From the NCBI RefSeq assembly GCF_041380365.1, contig NZ_CP159981.1, forward strand, positions 620,001 through 684,000: 64,000 bases of DNA, in the 5' to 3' direction. Below, in pieces: positions 1 through 9,681 of the stretch; the first letter of the stretch is position 1; each line of letters starts with the position of its first letter. Made by a program: the position numbers and the translations under genes. Below the pieces are notes generated by a model. The model was not told the origin of the DNA. It worked only from the letters and a program-made list of their open reading frames with translations, and did no database searches. The stretch comes from Buchananella sp. 14KM1171 (GTDB lineage Bacteria; Actinomycetota; Actinomycetes; Actinomycetales; Actinomycetaceae).

Positions 1-224
1 TCCTGGGACAGCGTCGGCACTACGACGTCCTCACGCATGACGTTCGTCAGCGGAATCGGGTGAGACGTGGCCGGCACGTCCGGCCCCACAAACTGGTTGA
101 TTCGCGCCACAGAGTTGGCGATCACCTCCAGCTCGCTGGCCAGCTTGGCCGCCTCCTGGTCTGTCATTGCAATGCGCGCGAGGCCCGCCAAGCGGTGCAC
201 CTCGCCGGTGGTGAACGTGGTCAT
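1..224 (-). CDS. gatC: Asp-tRNA(Asn)/Glu-tRNA(Gln) amidotransferase subunit C, cut by window edge
   Basis: Reading leftwards from the ATG at 224 gives 74 residues that run off the left edge. The N-terminus has the GatC pattern: a first helix with VHRLAGLARIAM, a second helix around ELEVIANSV, then the F-x-G-x-DVPATSHPIPL linker followed by MREDV. GatC is the small belt-like subunit that holds GatA and GatB together in the complex that amidates misacylated Asp-tRNA(Asn) or Glu-tRNA(Gln). It is normally about 95-100 aa, so only the last quarter is missing, and gatA and gatB would be expected just outside the window. It diverges from the phospholipase-D gene with a 45 bp gap, so the two promoters must be very close. 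Confidence 0.9.
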   Translation of the reverse strand, partial: MTTFTTGEVHRLAGLARIAMTDQEAAKLASELEVIANSVARINQFVGPDVPATSHPIPLTNVMREDVVVPTLSQ

Positions 225-269
225 GGGCTCGATTCTAGTGTCAGCCAGCCATTGCATAGAGTTACCACC

Positions 270-1556
270 ATGACATCGTGGCGCTACCGCCTTGCACGCA
301 AACTCTTAACCCCACCCAGCCCGCGCACCATCACCCGCGCAGCCAAGTGGTGGATCGGCAGCATCGCCGCCGCCCAGGCGGTCACCCTTGCCACCGTGAT
401 GATCAACGATCACCTGCGAAAGCGCCGCAAGGTCACCGCTGATTCGTTCCTCACCGGCCCGCCCGAGGCCACCTCCGTGGCCGGCAACTGCGTCACCACC
501 TACACCGATGCCCGGGCCTTGTACGAGGCCATGCTCGCCTCCATTCGCGCGGCCAAGCACCACATCTACTTCGAGACCTACATCTGGAAGAGCGACGAAT
601 GGGGCGAGCAGTTCAAGCACGAGCTCATCCAGGCCGCCAAGCGCGGCGTTGACGTTCGGATCATCTACGACGCCTTCGGCAACTGGGTGGTGGACCCCCG
701 CCTGTTCGCCTTCCCCAAGATGGCCAACCTGCACGTGCTGCGCTTCCCCACCTTCAACTGGGGAATGCTCTCCCTCTCCCTGCGCCACTTTGGCCGCGAC
801 CACCGCAAAATCCTGGTGGTGGACGGCGTGGACGGCTACACCGGCGGCTACAACATCGGCAGCCTGTACCACGCCGAGTGGCGCGACACCCACGTGCGCG
901 TGCAGGGCGAGGGGGCCTGGGAGCTCGAAAACGCCTTCGTTGACTTCTGGAACGAGCACCGGCGCGGCAAGCTGCCCGCCCTGCCCGACGCAGGAGCCCG
1001 ATCCTGGAACGCCCGCATCCGCGCCGCCCAGAACACCCCCACTAAATGGCTCTTCCCCGTCCGCGGCCTGTACATCGACGCGTGCGAGCGGGCCACCGAC
1101 CGCGTCTGGATCACCCAGGCCTACTTCATCCCCGACCAGGAAATCCTGGACGCCCTCATCGCGGCCGCCAGGCGCGGGGTGGACGTGAAGGTGCTGGTGC
1201 CGGAGATCTCCAACCACGTGGTCGCCGACTGGGTGGCCCGCTCCCACTACTCCCGCCTCCTGGAGGCCGGCGTGGAGCTGTGGCTCTACCGGGGCGCAAT
1301 GATCCACGCAAAGACCGCCACCGTGGACGGCCGCTGGTCCACCATCGGCACCGCCAACATCGACCGTCTCAGCCTGCGCGGCAACTACGAGGTCAACCTG
1401 GAGTTCTTCGACTACGGCCAGGCGCAAAACATGGAGGCGGTCTTTCTGCGGGACCTCAGCCAGTCACGCCGCCTCACCCTGGAGGAATGGGACAACCGCC
1501 CGCTCATCCACCGCGTCGGCGAGCGGCTGCTGCGGCCTTTCGCGCCCCTGATCTAG
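270..1556 (+). CDS. Phospholipase D-family cardiolipin synthase-like protein
   Basis: This 428-residue protein has two HKD motifs, HRKILVVDG near residue 178 and HAKTATVD near 346. They form the paired active site of the PLD superfamily. One hydrophobic segment near residues 25-45 should anchor it in the membrane. The length and paired motifs fit bacterial cardiolipin synthase (two phosphatidylglycerol to cardiolipin plus glycerol), though related PLD transferases or hydrolases cannot be excluded. The ATG at 270 is preferred because upstream codons overlap gatC on the other strand and look non-coding. No strong Shine-Dalgarno is visible. It appears monocistronic. Confidence 0.85.
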   Translation: MTSWRYRLARKLLTPPSPRTITRAAKWWIGSIAAAQAVTLATVMINDHLRKRRKVTADSFLTGPPEATSVAGNCVTTYTDARALYEAMLASIRAAKHHIYFETYIWKSDEWGEQFKHELIQAAKRGVDVRIIYDAFGNWVVDPRLFAFPKMANLHVLRFPTFNWGMLSLSLRHFGRDHRKILVVDGVDGYTGGYNIGSLYHAEWRDTHVRVQGEGAWELENAFVDFWNEHRRGKLPALPDAGARSWNARIRAAQNTPTKWLFPVRGLYIDACERATDRVWITQAYFIPDQEILDALIAAARRGVDVKVLVPEISNHVVADWVARSHYSRLLEAGVELWLYRGAMIHAKTATVDGRWSTIGTANIDRLSLRGNYEVNLEFFDYGQAQNMEAVFLRDLSQSRRLTLEEWDNRPLIHRVGERLLRPFAPLI

Positions 1557-1670
1557 GCCGACCCGAAGCGCGGGTTAGCTGCAGAAATGTGTGTGCAGGC
1601 TCGGCGTGTCGGGGTTGGAACCGCCGGGCGGAGGTGCTCGGCACCGAGCAAGGCGCTGCTCCTGTGCTCG

Positions 1671-1807
1671 AATCTAGACGTTTGGGGGCGAATCTCGACG
1701 TTCGGGGGCCCGTCTCGACGTTTGGTGCCGAATCTCGACGTAAACCAGGTCGGGATCGTCGAGTTGAAAGGCCAAACGTCGAGTTGAAAGGGCGAACGTC
1801 GAGATTC
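1671..1807. repeat. Array of 20-bp phased repeats in two opposed arms (array A)
   Basis: Four direct units start at 1671, 1691, 1711 and 1731, exactly 20 bp apart; the core is AATCTCGACGTTTGGGGGCG with small changes. After a short turn the same core reappears on the other strand, with GTCGAG at 1758, 1778 and 1798, again 20 bp apart. The array lies in the 489 bp gap (1557-2045) between the convergent PLD gene and the 2046-2792 gene. No convincing gene is seen in the rest of that gap. Confidence 0.85.
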
Positions 1808-1991
1808 ACGCTCGCCGTCATCCGGGCAGCGCGCCACCCGGGCAGCACGACGACGCCCGGGCATCAGCGCAGCGCTCATACAAGTGGCTCAGGCACCAGC
1901 CCTCTCCCGATTCCTCCAGGCCCCGGCAGCCCCGGCCGTTAGGGCGGGCGAGAAACGACCGCTCGAAACGGCCCGCCCAGAAACGCAAGAA

Positions 1992-2026
1992 GTGGCGGGG
2001 TGAGTGTTTGACACTCACCCCGCCAC
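1992..2026 (-). terminator. Strong hairpin, transcription terminator of the 2046-2792 gene
   Basis: A perfect 16-bp stem (GTGGCGGGGTGAGTGT and its complement) closes a 3-nt loop just beyond the stop of the leftward gene. The minus strand after the stem is moderately T-rich (CTTCTTGCGTTTCT). Confidence 0.75.
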
Positions 2027-2045
2027 CGCTTCCGCACGCCGGGGA

Positions 2046-2792
2046 TCAGCCCTGCGGGTTCACCGGGGGCTGGGGCTGCTGCGGAGCCTGCGGCACGGTG
2101 CCCGGCACCGACGGGAAACCCTGCGCGGGAACCTGCGGGACGCTCTGAGCGGGAGCCTGCGGGAAGCCCTGCTGCGGGGCAACACCCGGCACCTGGGCTT
2201 GCGGGGCAACGCCCGCGACCGGCTGCCCCGGCAGCGGGTAGCCCGCAGGCTGGGCGAAGCCCCGCGCCGGAACCTGCGCCGCCGCGCCACGGGTCGCCAG
2301 GAAGTTCAGGATGGAGAAGGCCACGGCAGCTGCTGCGGCCAGGAAGGTGAGCCACAGGCCGAAGCCGATCGAGACCATCCCGCGAGTGTCCTTGGAAGCG
2401 AAGTTGGAAAAGGAGACCACCGGGATCAGCAGGGACACCGCAGAGAGGCCGATCAGGGTGTAGCCGACCCACGAGCCCTTCAGGACTTCCGGCTTGAACG
2501 TCTTCAGGCCCGCCAGCACCGCCATGGCAGTACCAAGGATGAGGGTCAGCATCCCATCACCGGAGGTACCGCTCACCTGAATGGTGGTGCCCAGGAAGCT
2601 GGCATTGGCCCACGGCATAAACGCCGCAAGGGCGAGTACGACGCTCGCTGCGCCGGTCAGGAAGACCCACTTGGACCTCGGGTCGGCCATCACGGCGGAG
2701 AGGTTAAAGGAAGCGGCGGCAGCCTGCGGCTGCTGCGGCACCATCGGGGCCTGCGGTTGCTGGGGACCCTGGCCGGGAGCGGGGAAGGTCAT
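2046..2792 (-). CDS. Membrane protein with Pro/Gln-rich tail (paralog 1)
   Basis: The 248-residue protein starts MTFPAPGQGP with a short Pro/Gln-rich head. About four hydrophobic segments follow (roughly residues 40-160), and a cytoplasmic or extracellular tail of about 80 residues is rich in P, Q, A, G and V. The ATG at 2792 has AAAGGTG upstream; the GTG three codons earlier falls inside that ribosome site. The neighbour at 3083-3769 is a clear paralog: same head (FPAPGQGPQQP), same segment order, same end (PQQPQPPVNPQG). I do not recognise a characterised family. Each gene has its own hairpin terminator, so the pair look like separate transcription units after a tandem duplication. Confidence 0.75.
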   Translation of the reverse strand: MTFPAPGQGPQQPQAPMVPQQPQAAAASFNLSAVMADPRSKWVFLTGAASVVLALAAFMPWANASFLGTTIQVSGTSGDGMLTLILGTAMAVLAGLKTFKPEVLKGSWVGYTLIGLSAVSLLIPVVSFSNFASKDTRGMVSIGFGLWLTFLAAAAAVAFSILNFLATRGAAAQVPARGFAQPAGYPLPGQPVAGVAPQAQVPGVAPQQGFPQAPAQSVPQVPAQGFPSVPGTVPQAPQQPQPPVNPQG

Positions 2793-2848
2793 TCGACGCA
2801 CCTTTCGATTCAGTTAAAGCCCGAATATGCTCCCACGTTTGCGCTCAT

Positions 2849-2977
2849 GCCACCAAGACCGGCTGAACTCGCTTTCGCCGCTTGCACACGCGCCACCAAG
2901 GCCGGCTGAACTCGCTTTCGCCGCTTGCACACATGCCAACAAGACCGGCAGAACGCGCTTTCGCCGCTTGGCGCGCA
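2849..2977. repeat. Three tandem copies of a 43-bp unit
   Basis: Copies begin at 2849, 2892 and 2935. Each contains CCGGCTGAACTCGCTTTCGC with few changes, followed by CGCTTG. They lie in the 290 bp between the two paralogous membrane-protein genes, just upstream of the 2046-2792 gene. The copy number could vary like a minisatellite. Confidence 0.85.
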
Positions 2978-2984
2978 AATGAGC

Positions 2985-3021
2985 GAGGTGGGGGCGAGCA
3001 TCTTCTGCTCGCCCCCACCTC
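2985..3021 (-). terminator. Hairpin terminator of the 3083-3769 gene
   Basis: A 16-bp perfect stem (GAGGTGGGGGCGAGCA and its complement) with loop TCTTC lies 60 bp past the leftward gene's stop. It has the same geometry as the terminator of the paralog. Confidence 0.75.
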
Positions 3022-3082
3022 ACTTCGACTTCCGCTCTTTCCGTCCTACTGGGCGGGGACTCGGAAGCGCGGTTAGTTGGGA

Positions 3083-3769
3083 TCAGCCCTGCGGGTTAAC
3101 CGGGGGCTGGGGCTGCTGCGGGGCCTGCGGGAAGCCCTGCTGCGGGGCGACTCCCGGCATAGGCTGGCCGGGTACGGGCTGACCCGGCATCGGGTAGCCC
3201 GGGGCCTGCGGCTGCTGAGCGGTGAAGGGGGTGGTGGGAACCTGCGGCACCGGGCCTGCGGCCGGAGCGGCGCCACGGTTGGCCAAGAAGTTCAGGACCG
3301 AGAAGGCCACGGCGGCAATCGCGGCGAAGAAGGTCAGCCACAGACCGTAGCCGTAGGAGATGACACCGAAGGTGTCCTCGCTCTTGATGGACATCATGGA
3401 GGCGATGGTGATCAGCAGAGAAACAGCCGCGACAGCGATGAAAGCCGGGGCGCCCCACTGCTCCTTCAGGATCTCCGGCTTGAAGACCTTCAGGCCGGCG
3501 TAGACGGCCAGCATCAAGCCCAGGATCAGGGTGAACTTGCCCTCGCCGCTGACGCCGTTGACGTTGATCGTCTCACCAAAAACCTTCGCGGACGCCCAGG
3601 GGAGGAAGGAGCCCAGCGCGACGAATACGCCGGCGGCACCAGCGAGGAGGAGCCAGCGCTGCTTGGCGTCAGCCATCACGGCGCCGAAGTTGAAAGCCGG
3701 GGCGGGAGCCTGCGGCTGCTGAGGAACCATCGGCTGCTGCGGCCCCTGGCCGGGAGCGGGGAAAGACAT
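3083..3769 (-). CDS. Membrane protein with Pro/Gln-rich tail (paralog 2)
   Basis: The 228-residue protein starts MSFPAPGQGPQQP at the ATG at 3769, with GAAAGGGA as ribosome site. About four membrane segments span residues 38-160, with FLPWAS after the first and GYGLWLTFFAAIAAVAFSVL as the last. A tail with repeated PGQPVPGQPMPG ends in PQQPQPPVNPQG. It is a tandem paralog of the 2046-2792 product. The tail is compositionally like the head of the ABC ATPase at 30447-31433, which suggests a shared low-complexity style rather than shared function. No enzymatic motif is visible and the function is unknown. Confidence 0.75.
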   Translation of the reverse strand: MSFPAPGQGPQQPMVPQQPQAPAPAFNFGAVMADAKQRWLLLAGAAGVFVALGSFLPWASAKVFGETINVNGVSGEGKFTLILGLMLAVYAGLKVFKPEILKEQWGAPAFIAVAAVSLLITIASMMSIKSEDTFGVISYGYGLWLTFFAAIAAVAFSVLNFLANRGAAPAAGPVPQVPTTPFTAQQPQAPGYPMPGQPVPGQPMPGVAPQQGFPQAPQQPQPPVNPQG

Positions 3770-3956
3770 ATCGGATCCCTTTCAAACGAGGTAGATGCCT
3801 AACGAATACTTGCACAAAATAGGCCGTTTCCGGGGTCTGGTTGCGAGATTCACACGCTCCATGACAAGCGTCACCGTCTGCTAAGGCGCATTTTTCCGGC
3901 CCTTCGCGGCCAGTCCAACAGGTGAGCAAATCCCCGCCCTACCGCGCACCGCCGCC

Positions 3957-4044
3957 CAGCCGCCCACCCGACCAGCAGCCCAGTACCTCGCACCTTCGCC
4001 CAGCCGCCCACCCGACCAGCAGCCCAGTACCGCGCACCTTCGCC
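3957..4044. repeat. Two tandem copies of a 44-bp unit
   Basis: Units start at 3957 and 4001 and are almost identical, with CAGCCGCCCACCCGACCAGC at the start of each. They lie in the 300 bp gap 3770-4069 between ligA and the upstream membrane protein. Nothing else was recognised in that gap. Confidence 0.85.
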
Positions 4045-4069
4045 CGGTGCCCACGCCCAACCTGGGCAG

Positions 4070-6757
<2,688 letters not shown>

Positions 6758-6770
6758 TTAGGCTGAGCCC

Positions 6771-8204
6771 GTGCACAAGCCGGCCGCTCCCTCCCGCCCC
6801 TCGCTGCTCCCACTGGAATCGCGCGATGGGGCAATAGCCGTCGCGGCGCTGACCGCCACCGCCCTGGCGTTGCTCGCTTACGAGCAGAGGCTGCTGGTCT
6901 CCGTCCCCTGGGAGATGCCCATCGACCTACCGATGGTGGTGCTCTCCTTGCTGGCGGCGTTCTCTTGCGCGCTCGTGCGCAAGCTGCCCGCCGTGCCGCT
7001 GACTGCCGTGCTGGGGGTGACCGCGCTGGGGCTGGTATCCACAAACTGGTTCGTGCCGGCGGCCGTGCTGCTGCCCCTGGTGCTCTACCAGGCGGCCTAC
7101 CGTTTAGGGACCGCGCTGGCCCTGACCGGATTCGTCCTTAGCGGGGCCCTGGCCGCTGCGGCCACCCTGCTGTTGGCTTACGGGACGTCTGACGCTTCTG
7201 CCCTTTTCTTCGCCCTTTACAACGCCCTGATCCTGACCACTGCGGTGCTGCTCGGCATGCGGCGACGCGTCGGGACCGCAGCGGCCCAGCGGGCCAGGCA
7301 GGAGCAGCTCCTGGTGCAGGAGGCCGCCGGGCAGGCCGCGCTCGCCGCCAGTGCCACCGAGCGCACCCGCATCGCCCGGGAGATGCACGACATCGTGGCC
7401 CACTCCCTTTCCGTGGTGATCGCCCAGGCGGACGGGGGACGTTACGCCGCCGCCACCAACCCGCAGGCCGCAGAGCGCGCGCTGACCACCATCGCGGAGA
7501 TCTCCCGTGCCGCGCTAAAGGACATGCGGGCGATCCTGGGAGTGCTGCGCGGCCCGGACGAGGACGCCCTGCAGCGCCTGCCCCAGCCCATGGAAGACGA
7601 CTTGGACAGCCTGGTGGCCACCGTGGTGGACGCGGGCCTGCCCACCTCCATCGTGCGCGTGGGAACCTCCCAGGTGCTCGCCCCCGGGCTGGGCCTGACC
7701 GTGCACCGCCTAGTCCAGGAGGCGCTGACTAACTCGTTGAAGTACGCCGGCCCGGCGGCCAGTGCCACCGTGGTGGTCAACTGGACCGACTCCGCCCTGG
7801 AGGTGACTGTGGACGACGACGGCCGCGGCGCCGGTGTGGAGAACGACGGCAAGGGACACGGCCTGGTGGGCATGCGCGAGCGCGTGGCGGCCTTTGGTGG
7901 TTCGCTGCACGCGGGGGCCAAGCCCGGCGGCGGTTTTCGCGTGCGCGCCCACATCCCCCTGTCCCACGCCGCGCTGACTTCCGGCCAGGGAGCGGACGGT
8001 GCAGGGACGACGCTGCCGCCCCGGCCCGTCCCCACGGGAACGCCCCCCGCAGGGGCCGCCACGGCCAAAACCCCGGCTGCGGCAGAAGCACCGGCTGCGG
8101 CAGACGTACCGGCGGGCGGGACCGAAGGGGCGGGGAAGACCCCCGACCCGCTCGGTAGCATTGCCCAAGACCGAGCCGACCAGCCGGCCCCAAGGGAGGA
8201 CTAG
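6771..8204 (+). CDS. NarL-type sensor histidine kinase with long disordered tail
   Basis: The 477-residue protein starts at a GTG. The first ~150 residues are strongly hydrophobic, consistent with about six membrane segments. They are followed by a HisKA_3 dimerisation box, EMHDIVAHSLSVV, with the phospho-acceptor His near residue 206. The HATPase domain has EALTNSLKYAG, DDDGRGAG and GHGLVGMRERV. The last ~75 residues are Ala/Pro/Gly-rich and lack a known fold. It is followed after 2 bp by its response regulator. The ABC exporter further downstream is a plausible target, as in BceRS/LiaRS-like exporter-linked systems, but this is an inference from order only. Confidence 0.85.
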   Translation: MHKPAAPSRPSLLPLESRDGAIAVAALTATALALLAYEQRLLVSVPWEMPIDLPMVVLSLLAAFSCALVRKLPAVPLTAVLGVTALGLVSTNWFVPAAVLLPLVLYQAAYRLGTALALTGFVLSGALAAAATLLLAYGTSDASALFFALYNALILTTAVLLGMRRRVGTAAAQRARQEQLLVQEAAGQAALAASATERTRIAREMHDIVAHSLSVVIAQADGGRYAAATNPQAAERALTTIAEISRAALKDMRAILGVLRGPDEDALQRLPQPMEDDLDSLVATVVDAGLPTSIVRVGTSQVLAPGLGLTVHRLVQEALTNSLKYAGPAASATVVVNWTDSALEVTVDDDGRGAGVENDGKGHGLVGMRERVAAFGGSLHAGAKPGGGFRVRAHIPLSHAALTSGQGADGAGTTLPPRPVPTGTPPAGAATAKTPAAAEAPAAADVPAGGTEGAGKTPDPLGSIAQDRADQPAPRED

Positions 8205-8206
8205 CA

Positions 8207-8869
8207 GTGGAACCCATCCGGGTAGCGATCGTGGACGACCAGCAGCTGGTGCGGGCGGGATTCTCGCTGGTGATCTCCTCCCAGCCGGACATGGAGGTGG
8301 TGATCGAGGCGGGCAACGGCGCCTCCGCAGTGCGGCTCCTCAAGGACCACCCCGTTGACGTGGTCCTCATGGACGTGCGCATGCCGGAGATGGACGGCCT
8401 GGAGGCCACCCAGCTCATCACCGAGCGCGGCGACAGCCCGCGCATCATCATCCTGACCACCTTTGACCTGGACGAGTACGTGCTGGCGGCCGTGCGTGCC
8501 GGGGCCTCCGGTTTTCTCCTCAAGGACGCCCCGCCGGAGGACATGCTGGAGGCGATCCGCACCGTCCACGCCGGCGATGCAGTGATCGCGCCGTCCTCCA
8601 CCCGCCGCCTGCTGGCTCACGTGGCCAACCACCTGCCCACGCCCCAAGAGCCCTCCCCGCTGCTGGACAGCCTGACGGACCGCGAGCGCGAGGTGCTGGT
8701 GCTGATGGCCCGGGGCAAGTCCAACTCCGAGATCGCCGCTGACCTGTTCGTCGCCGAGGCGACGGTGAAGACCCACGTGGGGCGGGTGCTGGCCAAGCTG
8801 GGGGCCCGCGACCGGGTGCAGGCAGTGGTCGCGGCCTACGAGCTGGGCCTGGTGCACCCTGGGGCGTAA
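8207..8869 (+). CDS. NarL/LuxR-type response regulator
   Basis: The 220-residue protein has a receiver domain with acidic pair DD near residues 11-12, phospho-acceptor Asp at 56 in VVLMDVRMPEMDG, and the conserved T and K of ILTTFD and LLKDA. A LuxR-type helix-turn-helix follows near residues 150-215 (LTDREREVLVLMARGKSNSE and EATVKTHVGRVLAKL). The GTG start at 8207 follows AAGGGAGGA by 7 bp, just after the kinase stop, so the two are surely cotranscribed. It probably controls the ABC transporter starting 80 bp downstream. Confidence 0.92.
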   Translation: MEPIRVAIVDDQQLVRAGFSLVISSQPDMEVVIEAGNGASAVRLLKDHPVDVVLMDVRMPEMDGLEATQLITERGDSPRIIILTTFDLDEYVLAAVRAGASGFLLKDAPPEDMLEAIRTVHAGDAVIAPSSTRRLLAHVANHLPTPQEPSPLLDSLTDREREVLVLMARGKSNSEIAADLFVAEATVKTHVGRVLAKLGARDRVQAVVAAYELGLVHPGA

Positions 8870-8949
8870 CTGCGCGACGCGGGCGTCCCACCCTGGTCGG
8901 ATGGGGCGGCGGCCCCGCAAGAGTTAGCGTCTTGTCAGGAGGTGCAAGC

Positions 8950-9681
8950 ATGCGATCGGCTGTTTCTGGCAAGGGGTTGACCAAGCAATTCAACTCTGCG
9001 GTCCCCGTGCACGCCCTGCGCGGGGTGGACGTGGAGATCCCGGCCGGCAAGTTCACCTGCATCATGGGCCCCTCGGGCTCCGGCAAGTCCACCCTGCTGC
9101 AGATCCTGGCCGGGATCGCGCAGCCCACCTCCGGCGAGGTGGAGCTGGGCGGGCAGCGCCTCACCGACATGGACGACGACGCCCTGGCCATGGCCCGCCG
9201 CCGGGTCGGGTTCGTGTTTCAGCAGTTCAACCTGCTGCCCAACCTGACCGCGCGGCAAAACATTCTCCTGCCCTGCGACCTGGCGGGCACCGCCCCCACC
9301 GAGGCCTGGTGGGAGCGGGTGGTGGCGACGCTCAACCTGGCCGAGCGGCTGGAGCACCTGCCAGAGCAGCTGGCGGGCGGCCAGGCGCAGCGCGTTGCTA
9401 TCGCCCGTGCCATCGTCAACCAGCCCGAGGTGGTGTTTGCCGACGAGCCCACCGGCGCCCTGGACCAGCGTTCCTCCAGCGAGGTGCTGGCGCTGTTGCG
9501 CACGCTGGTGCGTGAGTTGGGGCAGACCGTGGTGATGGTGACGCACGACCCGGCCGCCGCCGCCTACGCCGACGAGGTGCTGCTGCTGGCCGACGGTCTC
9601 CTGGTGGGCCGCATAGTCAACCCGACCACCACCTCAGTGCTGGCCGGCCTGGAGGCCCTTGGGCAGGGGGCCTACAACTAA
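8950..9681 (+). CDS. MacB/LolD-type ABC transporter ATPase
   Basis: The 243-residue nucleotide-binding subunit has Walker A GPSGSGKST near residue 40, Q-loop region FVFQQFNLLPNLT, a signature that reads LAGGQ instead of LSGGQ near 141, Walker B VVFADEPTGALD and an H-loop TH. The ATG at 8950 has an ideal AGGAGG at 8937-8942; a TTG at 8932 lies before that site and is not favoured. It overlaps the permease gene by one base, so the two form one exporter. LolD/MacB-like pairs in Gram-positives usually handle lipoproteins or antimicrobial peptides by a mechanotransmission mechanism. The substrate here is unknown. Confidence 0.9.
   Translation: MRSAVSGKGLTKQFNSAVPVHALRGVDVEIPAGKFTCIMGPSGSGKSTLLQILAGIAQPTSGEVELGGQRLTDMDDDALAMARRRVGFVFQQFNLLPNLTARQNILLPCDLAGTAPTEAWWERVVATLNLAERLEHLPEQLAGGQAQRVAIARAIVNQPEVVFADEPTGALDQRSSSEVLALLRTLVRELGQTVVMVTHDPAAAAYADEVLLLADGLLVGRIVNPTTTSVLAGLEALGQGAYN

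Noticed and set aside
306-1427. A long minus-strand frame opposite the PLD gene
   Set aside because: It gives a Gly/Val/His-rich product with no motif; the plus frame has both HKD motifs.
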